Part shown: positions 33,735 to 45,405 of the stretch, one piece after another | Layout: every line of letters starts with the position of its first letter | Position numbering within the stretch: the stretch's first letter is position 1 | From: Micropterix aruncella | Taxonomy: Eukaryota > Arthropoda > Insecta > Lepidoptera > Micropterigidae | Assembly: GCA_944548615.1 (NCBI GenBank) | Contig: OX155957.1 | Coordinates: 8,407,597 to 8,471,596 of the forward strand | Length of the DNA stretch: 64,000 bases | Direction: 5' to 3' | Program-made: the position numbers and the translations under genes | The notes under the pieces: generated by a model | Seen by the model: the letters and a program-made list of their open reading frames with translations, nothing else | What the model was told of the DNA's origin: nothing | Databases searched by the model: none

Positions 33735-34566
33735 AATTTTATTTTATTTTTTTATTTTATTTTATTTTATTTCTGGAAACATACAGCGCATACAATTGAA
33801 ACGTGTGCATAAACATAATGTAGAAAAAGAGAAAAACATTACGCCGATAATCGTTTCCTATGAAATTAACAGATTTCCGCAAATTACACATTTGGATTTC
33901 GGCATATTAAACTTAAAAATTAATTGTAAAATAAACTAAGTACATGTTAAATAGAAAATTAAAATAGAAAACCGATGGGAGAGGTAGGGAATTGGAAGTG
34001 ATTAGGAAAAAGGAGTTAGACGATGGTATGTGTATATGTATATAGATATAAATAAAGATATAAATAGGTCTTATAGTGGGTATATAGATACAGATATTTA
34101 TTGATGTTTATAGATATTTTTAGATATATAATAAATATTTATAAATATTTGTAGTAGCTACTGATATGTTGCATGAAAATTATATAACTAAGAAAGATAG
34201 ATGTTAACAAGCTCGTTAGGTGCAATTGATTTAAATAATTCTTTAACGAACGTCGGTTGGTTGAGGTTGAAAATGTCGATTGTTGGAGAAACGAGAGTCG
34301 TACGTGCACATTATCCTATAAGCGATGGAATTTTTCCCGTAGTTGGTATTGGCACGAGAGACCTCAAAAGTGCGTGAATTACGAATTAATCGCGGAGGTA
34401 CGAAAAAACGTAAGTTTTCAACAAGGTATGGACTATCTATGGTATTGTGGATAACTTTGTGTAACAGTACCATATCAGCCACAGTGCGTTGGTCTTCTAG
34501 AGCTTGAATACCGAAGTGGTCCAGTCTGCTCTCGTACGTAGGAAGACCGAAGCGAAAAAAGTGCAA
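33735..34566 (-). pseudogene. LINE-a copy 1: 3' UTR and C-terminal ORF
   Basis: The plus-strand TTTTATTTTATTT run at 33735 is the LINE tail. 33770-34204 is the 3' UTR, matched by 51262-51656. From 34566 down to 34243 the minus frame reads FGLPTYESRLDHFGIQALED, VIHNTIDSPYLVENLRFFVP and RTFEVSRANTNYGKNSIAYR, the post-palm C-terminal region of Jockey/CR1-type LINEs. A second copy of the same family is at 51247-53189. This copy is 5'-truncated and joined to an inverted RT segment at 34567. Confidence 0.8.
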
Positions 34567-34885
34567 AAGTTTTTAAAAAGCTGATACTTTCAGATCAGAC
34601 AGTATTTTGGCCATAGAAGTTGGTTAGCAGGTCAGGTTCCGGGATACATGGCGCTGGCGTACTAGGGAAGGTGTAATTTTAATTAGTACTTCCAAAATTG
34701 TTTTGGAAAAGCTGAAAATTCATAAGTAGACAGTGGATGCAATAAAGAACTTAACACATATGGTCGAACTGCTTCATAATCGAACCCGTGGCGTCAGCTT
34801 CTACATATCATTATATTGCTCCATTGCGGCCATTATATTGCATGCCACAGTAGACCTATGCGTGATGGACCGATGCGTGACATGT
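34567..34885 (+). pseudogene. LINE RT segment in inverted orientation
   Basis: Plus-strand sequence encodes MDAIKNLTHMVELLHNRTRG, the RT region upstream of the PQG motif, in opposite orientation to the C-terminal part at 33735-34566. A 3' part in one orientation with a 5' part inverted behind it is the pattern of twin priming during LINE insertion. It is related to 2326-2650. Confidence 0.65.
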
Positions 34886-36401
34886 TTTATTTTATTTTTA
34901 TTTTATTTTATTCTGAAACCAAACAGAACTACATACAATGCAATAAAAACCTATTTAAAAGTGTCAAATATCCATTAATATGATTCCGAATATAAAGTAT
35001 ACAAAATGAACGCAATATAAATTTAATATTGTTTCCGCTTGAGAATGGGGGGAATCAGGATGGGAAGTGAGGTGAAAGAGAGAGACAAAATAGATAAAAA
35101 TATATTATGTATGTATATAAATATATTTATATTTAATTTTAGGTATGATATATAGTTATTATAATGTATATACTTGAGATAAAATTATGTCCTTGAACTA
35201 AATTAAATGAAATATAATATGTATAAATGTTTTGTGATCATCTAGATAGACTCTAGATTTTTTTTTATTGAGTTCTTATAAGAGGCTTTTGATGAGTGTA
35301 ATATGTCCACACTTAAAAAATCTGTATTATATCTATGACACGCTCTGTATAGAAATGCATTTTGAGATGCGTTGGTTTTCACCACAGGGAGATGAAATAG
35401 TCGATGCGATCGAACAGGGCGGGGAGGAACATAAAATTCAATGCGCTCCAAAATCGCGTTCGCATCGATGGAATTATTTACCAACCCATGCAAGAATACG
35501 GCATCGATCAAGACTCTACGGCTCTCCAATGACATTAAATTGTGGGCTTTTAAGGATTCCTCATAGGAGCTGGGCTTAGTGAAAGAAGTGAAATTTAATC
35601 GCTTCACAAATCTTTTTTGTATCGATTCGATCCGCGATATGTAAGTCAAATATTGGGGATTCCAGACCACTGATGCAAATTCCAACTGACTTCTTACATA
35701 GGAATTATAGAGGATTTTAAGCGTGTCAGTGGATTTGAATACCGATGATACCCCTAGAATAAAACCTAGTAATTTATATGCTTTTATAATAATATTATCG
35801 ATGTGTTCAGCGAATAGCATTTTCGTGTCAAGTGTAATCCCAAGATCTCGCACCGCTGATTCTCTTCCAACTATAATGCCATTCAAGTTGTAGTCAAACA
35901 TTATATTAGTATTTTTTCTGGAGTATGACATTATGTGACATTTGCTTACGTTAACGAAGAGAGTTATCTGAACAATATTTCATAAGGCGGTTTATATCCG
36001 CCTGCAAATTAAGGCAGTCATTAATTGATCGGATCTCACTAAAAATCTTCGTGTCATCCGCATATATGACTATATTGGAATGTAGCATGCAATTGGTGAT
36101 ATGGTTGAGGTATAGAAGGAAAAGAAGTGGTCCTAAGTGGGAGCCTTGCGGTACCCCTGAAGGAATTATGTTATGTTGTGTTATTAATGTTGATGAGATG
36201 CTGACGTCACGCGTTCGATTATGAAGCTGTCTGACCATATGATTCGAGTTATTTATTGCTTCCACTCTTTACTGATGAATTTTCAGCTTTTCCAAAACCA
36301 TTTAGGGGAACTAATTAAAATCACACCTGTCGTAGTAAGCCAGCTACAGGTATCCCGGAATCTGGCCCCCGGCATTCTATGGCCAAAATACTGTCTGATC
36401 T
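34886..36401 (-). pseudogene. LINE-b: RT palm, thumb and 3' UTR
   Basis: Two minus frames in tandem. 36265-35951 has HNRTRDVSI, SGVPQGSHLGPLLFLLYLNH (RT motif) and IVIYADDTKIF, the catalytic YADD pair. 35931-35242 has RDLGITLDTKMLFAEHID, LYNSYVRSQLEFASVVWNPQ, FVKRLNFTSF and FYVPPRPVRS, the C-terminal region. A small lesion near 35945 separates them. The 3' UTR lies at 34886-35241, ending in a TTTTA-type tail. The catalytic aspartates are retained, but no endonuclease or ORF1 is present. Upstream sequence continues across family A at 37041-37105. Confidence 0.88.
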
Positions 36402-37040
36402 AAAGGGAGCTAATTCGCCCTATTGTAGTTCGGCCACTAAGACCCATATGTTCGGGGTCGGTCAAACTCACGGGTCAACACCCATCCAGCGGCCTCCACG
36501 TATAAAGTGCGAGCCGGGGTAGGACTCTGGCCTGCGGGTCAGTTTTCCCCAGGAGTCAATCTTCTGGCTCTCCTGGACGGTTTGCGCACCGTTCGGCGTC
36601 AGCCAATCGATTGTGCATTCTGACTGACAGCCGGGGGAGTCTACAAACAGTACTGTCTCCTATAGAGCGGGGGTAGTTGTTCACCTTACGGCGACTGCTC
36701 TTGAAACGACCAATCGGCTACCTGATTCCGGGTGAACACCTTGGTACGCGATAGATTCGGTAAACACCGTTTCGCCGCTACGTAAGGGAGAGGACTGCGC
36801 AAGCGACCTCGAACCCGTAGTCAGTCGTGAGAGCGGGTTTAATCTGGTTGCAACTGGTAGTAAGGGCGAGTGTCGGCCCGTTGGTTGATTAACCTGGTTA
36901 TGTTGCGGTAAGGCGTTGGTCTCTGGTTACTATACGGTGGACTGTTTCGACCGAGTCTTCTGCGCTCACCTCAGGGAGACAGAACGATCAATATCCTTAA
37001 AACTTCCTGATGTTCGCCCATTGTAGTCGACAGCTCTAGT
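36402..37040 (+). mobile_element. Family A element, copy 2, inserted in LINE-b
   Basis: It interrupts the LINE: TGTCTGATCT (36392-36401) and TGTCTGATTT (37041-37050) flank it as a 10-bp TSD with one difference. LINE sequence resumes after it (GAAATTATCAG, comparable to 3247-3257). Start AAAGGGAGCTAATTCGCCCT; end GTCGACAGCTCTAGT. Both ends carry a CGCCC(T)ATTGTAGT block in direct orientation. 639 bp, no shared ORF with copy 1. Confidence 0.8.
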
Positions 37041-37905
37041 TGTCTGATTTGAAATTATCAGATTTTCCATAACTCGCAGTTTTTTGTCGCTGGCTTAGAC
37101 CAAGAGGAACAGAGTGCTGAGGAAATCGCTTCTATCGGGACGAAATCATATTGAAATTCAATGCAAAATTCGATACGCGCGAGTGACATATTTTCGCGGT
37201 ACCCGGCGCCTGAAACAAAATATTTCTACGGGCTTTTTGGCAGGTTTGGAGCTGCGCTTCTGCCAGTCGTCCATCAAGCTTCTCTTTTCAATTCATTGAC
37301 ACGCGACATGTGTATCTTTTTCACACGATGGATGGATGAGAACGAGGGCGAGAGCGGTCGATTTGTTAAAATCTTAACTTTCTGCCCATAATAATTCTTT
37401 ACTGATTATGTGGCAAAGTTGCTTTTCTTGTTCTATTCTTAAATAGGAAATAAAATACTTTCTTAGTTTAAAAATCGTGTGATCGTTTTACCCTAATATA
37501 TTAGCGTTTAATCACGGTATCGTAAAAAATGTATAATTACTTGGCATGTATGGCATGTATGTATGTATATATATAAATGGTATGAGAGCTTTTAACTCAT
37601 TTGTATAAAATAAAATCCCCAAAAGTTAAGAAAATCATCAAAGTAGGCAAAATAAAAGACAAATTTTCCAATTATTATAGATGATGGTGGGGTATGATGG
37701 TAGGGTATGACGCCCCCCTTACGCCCTAGTTTAACCGCCTTACTTTTGGGTTATCATTCAAAAAGTTGGTAAAAAATCGTTGTTTTTTTTATTAGATTTC
37801 TTAATAACAATACTAGTTTACAATATACCTACCAGACATTTTTTTACACAAGAGACCCATTTATTATTCTTTTTGTATTTAGAATCGTAGGAGTAATTTG
37901 ACGTA
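37041..37905. other. LINE-b upstream remnant, then unassigned
   Basis: 37041-37105 is the LINE continuation (matches the 3240-3295 region). 37110-37380 is mixed-complexity single-copy sequence with small plus-strand frames of unknown meaning. The rest is AT-rich up to the pogo-like element. Confidence 0.4.
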
Positions 37906-37978
37906 GGGTAGACTGGGTACGGTTGTGCCAAGTTACAGTTGTGACAGTCGTCATATTAGCGAGACTATAAGGAATACC

Positions 37979-37999
37979 GGGGGGGGGGGGGGGGGGGGG
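37979..37999 (+). repeat. 21-bp G homopolymer
   Basis: Uninterrupted G run inside the pogo-like element's 5' region. The length may be an assembly estimate; G-runs of this size are unstable and can form quadruplexes. Confidence 0.9.
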
Positions 38000-38337
38000 A
38001 GCGAGGAGCGGCGTGCCCGTCTGAACATTTGTCCCAGTATTGCGTCAGCCATCGCGCGACATTAACGCTAGCTGAGCTATACATTACTTTTTAACAGTCA
38101 AAAGTAAGTTTTTTTATTCGATTTCTTTTAATAATTGTTGTTATATGTGTACAAATAGAGTAATGAGTGTTTTTCCTCGTAATAAGTTAAATATTAGTAG
38201 GTAAATAGCAATGATTACTTTGTACGTAGATTATGTTGTATTGTCATGGCGATTATTTTTTTTGCGAAAGAGTGCGTTGGGTACGGTTGTGACATATTTT
38301 TGGGTACAGTTGTGACAGTTTGTTTTTTTTATTTTAG

Positions 38338-39349
38338 ATGCCCAGAAAACGCTTGAGAACGACCGAGAGAGCGCAGTGTGACATAACAAAATATGAAAGC
38401 GCTTATATAGAAGTGAAAAGCGGGACATTTTTACGGAGAGCTGCGGAAACGCACGAAGTTAATCGAATGTAATTGTTACGATACATTCGTAAACGCGATG
38501 GAGCCGGCGCGGACCACAATGAAGACAACATCAGCATGGGGTATGTCGCTCATAATAAAGTGTTCACTGTGGAACAAGAACAGCTGCTGTCAAGATACAT
38601 AACACGTTGCGCGGAAATATATTTTGGCCTTCCTGCGAAAGAGGTACGGAAGTTAGCTTTTGAGCCTACTACTAAATACAAGCTGAAGCGACCTGCTACA
38701 TGGCTTGAGAATCAGATGGCTGGTGAGGAATGGTTTCGTTCATTCATGAATAGAAATCCTTCACTCTCGGTTCGTGTAGCTCAAGCTACTAGCCTTTCAA
38801 GAGTAACAAGCTTTAACATAACAAATGTGGACAAGCTTTAACATAACTTTTTATGACAATTTGCAAATTGTTATGGACAGACACACCTATGAGCCACAGT
38901 ATATATACAATGTTGACGAAACAGGGGTCACTACTGTCCAAAAACCTGACAAAGTAGTAGCAAGACGCGGCATACGGCAAGTGGGAGCTCTTACTTCACC
39001 TGAGCGAGGCACATTAGTCACGGCTGCCTTTGCAGTAAATGCCGTAGGCAATACTATTCCTCCTTTATTTATATTTCCACGGGTTCATTATCACGATCAT
39101 TTTGTTAGGGACGGGCCAATATGATCGATTGGGACTGCAAATCCTTCAGGCTGGATGCAGGATGCAACGTTACTAGTATATCTCGAACATTTTAAGAAAT
39201 TCTCTAATGCTTCTCCAACGCATAGAGTCTTACTAGTGCTGGATAACCATTCCTCGCATATCCACATTAATACATTGGATTTTTGCAAAGAAAATGGAAT
39301 CACTATGCTTTCTTTTCCTCCACACTGGTCGCCATTACATTTGTCATAA
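38338..39349 (+). pseudogene. pogo-like transposase, three lesions
   Basis: Starts MPRKRLRTTERAQ. An in-frame TAA lies at 38470. The frame then runs RYIRKRDGAGAD..VFTVEQEQLLSRYI..FGLPAKEVRKLAFE..ATWLENQMAGEEWFRSFM (CENP-B-type DNA-binding region). After a +1 shift at 38825-38850 it continues YEPQYIYNVDETGVTTVQKP (first catalytic Asp, NVDETG) and VTAAFAVNAVGNTIPPLF. A TGA interrupts at 39122. Next come PSGWM and VLLVLDNHSSHI (second catalytic Asp, LDNH). The end SFPPHWSPLHLS lacks the LQPLD block holding the third acidic residue. Such proteins cut and paste at TA; this copy cannot. Confidence 0.85.
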
Positions 39350-39895
39350 ATGTGATGAGTCTGACTAGATCTCAGTACCCACCTGTCTTACTTTTCAGCT
39401 GTTAAATATAAGAATCAACCTTAGATTTCTTCTGTTTTTTTACGTTATGTGTGTTGATACTTATACAAATGTTATTTTTTCTTGAAGAAGACATTTTGAG
39501 CTTTTGGTTTCACTGATTTTAATATTCCAGATATTAGATTTTTCCAGATATTCGATTAGATATTAAGTACTTATGTTAGATATTATGTTAGATAGTAAGG
39601 TTATATATGCAATAAAAGTTATTTTAGACCATTTAGGTGTATTTTTGAACCTTTCACTACCGACCCCAAGCACTGTCACAACCGCCCCTGGGGTGTGGTC
39701 GGTTGTGTATTTTTTCTTTTTTTCTAATTTGCTCCTACGAGTTAACCATTGTAAGTTAGGGGCAAATTTTAGTATTTATACGTAGACAAATGTACACCTT
39801 ACTAAAAAAAACATATTTCCTCCAGCTAACTGGCATACTAACAAAGTTATGGGCGATCAAATGAAAATTGTCACATACGTACCCAGTCCACTCTA

Positions 39896-40304
39896 CTACG
39901 TACTGTAAGTTTCGGTTTTTTTTTTTTTGTACTTGAGCGTACTCAAACGTACCTGATACGGGTTGTTGCGTTCGGGCGATAATATGGCGACTGTATCACG
40001 TACGTTCGTATAGCGGGCGGTTAAAAGCTCCGCCCGCTCACGAAAAGTATGACTATTGCAATGTTAAAGCGATCTTATAATATTTTTGATCACGAGCAGC
40101 CACTGGTCGCTAGACTCTTGATGCAGATTCCCACTTACCTATGAAGTTTGCAAACCTATATTTCGACAGACTAAAACTTGTTTTTAATTATTCAGTTTTT
40201 TTTTACATTTACAATTTCCTAATTTGTAGGTAATCATCTTGCGTTACATACAAGTATACATCATTTTCTTTTGTCTCACTCTATATAGCAGAATGTTATG
40301 TTCA
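39896..40304. other. Unassigned
   Basis: No supported feature; moderately CG-rich at 39955-40040, otherwise AT-rich. Confidence 0.4.
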
Positions 40305-40505
40305 ATATCAATGCCGATTTTATAATTGAATTGCGATTTATTTTTTTGAGGATCACATTTTAAGGCAATTTAGTTTTATGAGAATTTTACTACGTCTAAA
40401 TAAATTATTGTGTTATTAGAGCCCTGTCCACTATAGAACGAGTTACTCCCATTTGGGTGACAAAATCGAATAAGCATGAGGTTCCTGTTATTTGAATCCG
40501 AAATC
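40305..40505 (+). repeat. Family F dispersed repeat, copy 2
   Basis: Parallels 18303-18600 (ATGCCGATTTTATAAT, CACATTTTAAGGCAATTTAG, TTATTAGAGCCCTG, CCCATTTGGGTGACAAAATC). It abuts the third (TA)n tract. Confidence 0.55.
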
Positions 40506-40509
40506 AATG

Positions 40510-42041
<1,532 letters not shown>

Positions 42042-42147
42042 GGGAGAGCAGGTAGGCTTCGTACACGCGAACACGTCAATGTATTGGATAGCGTAGATTT
42101 CTCCACTGTACGAATGCTCCCCGTGTACGAAACCTACCTGCTCTCCC
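42042..42147. repeat. 106-bp element with 26-bp terminal inverted repeats
   Basis: GGGAGAGCAGGTAGGCTTCG then TACACG at the left, with its reverse complement at the right (one mismatch), around 54 bp. AGTA occurs just outside both ends (42037-42040 and 42150-42153), a possible TSD. It is probably a tiny MITE. Confidence 0.75.
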
Positions 42148-43238
42148 CTAGTATCGTTATTTAACCCTTTGAGGACCATTAGGTTTGCGGTAGAGCATGG
42201 GAATGTTTGATAAATAAAATGATAAAGGGCGATGAACTTACATGTATGTCAAGTTTTGTGAAAATTGGTTTAATATATTTTGTATAAATTGATGGGACTA
42301 TAGTCCCTGCGGTCCATAAAGATGCAGTTACAACTTTTTTCCAAAATTTCATTATTTTATTATTTAACTCAGAAATCATACGTACTAAAAAAGTACTAAA
42401 AGAAAATAAAAATGAAATTGGAAAAGTCGCCATAAATATTTTATTTATTTATTTAAAATCACCAGAGTTCGTTGGTCATTAGCGATATTTTCAGAAAAAA
42501 ATACGGTATATTTTTAAACAATATTTTTTTCTAATATTTGAATTCTTGTGCATTCAATATGTAATAAATATAATTTATAAATTATGAGTCGGAGATAACA
42601 GAGTGCCTGTCGTTAATTATTTATATATTTATTTTGGCAATGGACAGTTGTTGGCAACAAGCGTAACACGAAACGTAGGTAATATTCAATAATAAGGAAT
42701 ACAATTTAACCTAAAACTTAACAAACCCACAGCAAGTTGAGTCACGCTTATGTGTGATAAACGGTTTAAACATTTTAAACATAGTAGAAAAAGGATACTT
42801 GTCATACATGTTTAAAAGAAAAACTAGTATACAATCCAGAATTAAAGAAAAAACTAAAAAACTTAAATAGGCTTGAAAGTATATATTTTTAAATGGCGAT
42901 TGTAACTTTTAATGGCAATTATAACGAATATAATATAAATGTTTATTAGAAAAAACAAAAAATATAAATATTGAAATTATTAAAAAATAAACTGCACTTA
43001 ACCTCTGCTTAATATAATCTTAAAATCAAATATAAATAAAAGTACTAAAGTTTGCAAAAAAATTCAATAGTAACAGGAAAAATATTAATAGTCACTAAGA
43101 GGTAGACAAATAGAACTAGAAAGTGTTTAGTTCTTGGTCGATTCGGGACCTTTCAGGCCCAAGCATCCACGAAACCAGTTTTTATCTATATATTGAGATA
43201 CTCAGGCTCATATTTATGCCTGGAGGTAAACAACTTTA
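42148..43238. other. Unassigned; likely old LINE 3' UTR material
   Basis: ATTTATTTATTTAAAATCAC (42440) and ATTATTTATATATTTATTTT (42616) look like minus-strand LINE tails, but no ORF remnant follows them. No gene. Confidence 0.35.
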
Positions 43239-44160
43239 AGCTGGGCATTGACGGTCAGTTTTTCGCGTCAGTTGAACTGGCGTGCATCCAAAATTTGATC
43301 GTGAGTTTCAAAATTTAACTGACGATGCGCCATGAAATTTTTCCGTGACTACCATAATCCAACTGGCGCGTCGCGCCAAACTGACCGTGAGTGCGCAATC
43401 TGCAATCCAACGCGTCAGTTCGCTCGCAGCGCCCGCAATGATTGCGCGTGCTGTGTTTTTGATTTTACATGGGGGCGTCGTCGTCGTCATCTGGACGTAT
43501 TATAATGATAGAATTCATCGAAACATATAGAAAGTAACGGACAGAAATTATAAAAATAAACATTATCGACAAAAAGCTGCATAAGATTTTATTTAGATAG
43601 AATATTCCAATTTTATTTAGATAGAATATTTCAATTTTATTTAGATATTATTTATAAAATCGAATTAGATATTACAGAAGTCAGATTTCATTCTCGATGC
43701 TAAGAAACGAAGAGTGGCAATCAATCTCTCATGAGGGTTTATAAGCTTGTCTCATATTACTATCTTGTTTAGCAATATATGGAGTTACAAGTTCTAGAAG
43801 TTTGAAATGTGTCGCTTCGTCCATCCTTAAATAGTTTCGCCAGTCACTCGGTTATCATTTAACTCAGACTCCTTTTTTTAGCCATTATTTCATCATTTGC
43901 TTTCTTTTTTGTTTTCTGGTGAGTATACGGCAACAAACAGTAGCCGCAATAACAAGTAATACTTCATCTTGGGAATCAAAATCCATTTTTATTTCGTGGA
44001 CGTCCGCAAAGAGAACACGTTCTTTATGCGACCGGTCGAATACTGAAGAGCCGGAGTGACGCCAGTTAGTGGGGAAATCTAGTTGGCATAAAACCATTTG
44101 GAGTGACGCCACAGTTTTACGTCTAGACTGACGCGAAAAACTGACCGTCAATGCCCAGCT
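43239..44160 (-). mobile_element. PIF/Harbinger deletion derivative (922 bp)
   Basis: TIRs of about 33 bp: AGCTGGGCATTGACGGTCAG then TTTTTCGCGTCAG at 43239, and its reverse complement ending at 44160. Flanks are TTA at 43236-43238 and TTA at 44161-44163, the 3-bp TSD typical of PIF/Harbinger. The TIR core (GTCAGTT) recurs in the subterminal region. The interior keeps only the start of the transposase (minus strand) and lost the rest. Confidence 0.9.
43694..43985 (-). pseudogene. Harbinger transposase, N-terminal remnant
   Basis: Starts MDFDSQDEVLLVIAATVCC then RILTRKQKRKQ, and after a break RNYLRMDEATHFKLLELVTP then YIAKQDSNMRQ. A one-base shift leads to PHERLIATLRFLAS. This is the order seen at the N-terminus of insect PIF/Harbinger nuclease-type transposases (acidic start, basic patch, YLRM-LLxLV-P-I-K-T-MR, P-ERL--TLRFLA). 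The DDE nuclease core is missing, so only passive mobilisation could have been possible. Confidence 0.8.
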
Positions 44161-44804
44161 TTACATCTTACATACAATTTCTTTGGACAAATGGTGTATG
44201 CATTTGGGGAACTGTAACCTAGTCTCCAATAGCATTTCTTGTTTGGTTGTTTTTTTTAAGGAATGAAACGGCTTATAAACATATACATACATGTACATCA
44301 TACATTCGTATTCCAATACTGATTTCAACGGCATTTTTTCCTCTGAGATACCCGCCGTTTACGTTTATTATTATGATGTTCGTGTCTGCTAACGAGTATC
44401 CGAAGGAACAAAGACGTAATTAAGACGGCGCGGCTTACAAGTGGGTGCTATATTTGTAAGCCCCTTTGCCGCTCGTCTGGGAATACTAGAATGAAGTATT
44501 ACGATACAAAACGAGGGTAGGCGAAATAGGTACTTAACTAAGTGAATGGCGGTTTTTTGCCAGCTCTGGAGCAGAGGCGCTTTTGTAGGCTACCTTTTGT
44601 GATTTTGGCATTGTTTTGGCGAAGAGATACGGCCATGAAAAGGCTACGCTTTTTAGAATAACGACGATCTCGAAAATAGGAAAAAAGGTAGAATAATAGC
44701 ATTGTTGAAATCGTAAAAACTCCTCATACGTTGATATTTTCGACGCGAAAACGTTTATTCACTCGTTAAGAGTGGTGAAAGGAGAGTGTTGTTAACTGCA
44801 ACGG
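44161..44804. other. Unassigned single-copy stretch
   Basis: Mixed complexity, CpG-richer around 44340-44620. No frame or repeat recognised. Confidence 0.4.
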
Positions 44805-45065
44805 GCGAACCCGCCACCCCAGGAAAGTTTAAATATATTAATTATTCTTTCAACCTGGGGTGAAATGTAGAGACTTTGGGAGAAAGACACAGTCCACTAA
44901 CTAGCTCTGCCAACTCGACCGCAAGAAGCCGACGCCTTACAGCGAGACACTGGGAAGTGCAGTAATCAGTGGGCCGATCTAGCGCCCTTACTACTAGTTA
45001 TGGCCGGATTTCTCCGTCCCCCCAACTGGTTACGGGACCGAAGACGCTTACGCGGCCTCTACCTA
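44805..45065 (-). repeat. Family A fragment, reverse, diverged
   Basis: Starts with ACGGGCGAACCCGCCACCCC AGGAAAGTTT, the reverse complement of the family A end (AACTTCCTGAGGTGGCGGGT TCGCCCGT). It continues through CGACGCCTTACAGCG and CAGTGGGCCGATCTAGCGCC to the CTACTAGTTATGG region. Confidence 0.65.
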
Positions 45066-45169
45066 ATGTAATCGATAATTCCGTTCGAATTTATCGCGGA
45101 CCGCGGAATCCTTTGCCAGTCTGGTCACGCGGGATCGGGTAGCCAAACCAGCGTTTCAAGCGCGTGTCT

Positions 45170-45405
45170 GTCAAAATATCAAGTACCTAAGTAGTTGTCT
45201 AAATATCAAAATGTTAAAAAATATATAAATATATAGTGTTTAGTGCCAAATGAAAGGTCTAATTGAGAACATTCCGGAAATATACATGTATCTATATGGA
45301 TAAATACAAACAAAAAATATTTCATGAAAAAGCCGTAATAAAAATAATTTTAAATGCAACAGTTCACTTTCAGTAACGGCAGTCGTGTTTTTTTATTTTT
45401 TTTAA
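45170..45405 (-). repeat. Family E fragment, reverse
   Basis: Reverse complement shows GTTACTGAAAGTGAACTGTT, TTTCATGAAATATT, GGAATGTTCTCAATTAGACC, TTTCATTTGGCACTAAACAC and ACTTAGGTACTTGATATTTT, the order in the forward copies. Confidence 0.65.

Larger units (their letters stand above)
37906..39893 (+). mobile_element. pogo-like DNA transposon, full length (1988 bp)
   Basis: Left end GGGTAGACTGGGTACGGTTG and reverse-complemented right end GAGTGGACTGGGTACGTATG form imperfect TIRs. They are flanked by TA at 37904-37905 and 39894-39895, the target duplication expected for Tc1/mariner/pogo elements. A GTACRGTTGTGACA-type motif recurs near 37926, 38281 and 38298, and inverted (TGTCACAACCG) near 39675, consistent with subterminal transposase-binding sites. 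It contains the broken transposase at 38338-39349 and a 21-G run. Confidence 0.85.

Noticed and set aside
43885..44151. 88-codon frame beginning MTVSFSRQ as the Harbinger start
   Set aside because: The first 55 codons translate the TIR and subterminal region; the protein start with family-like sequence is at 43985.
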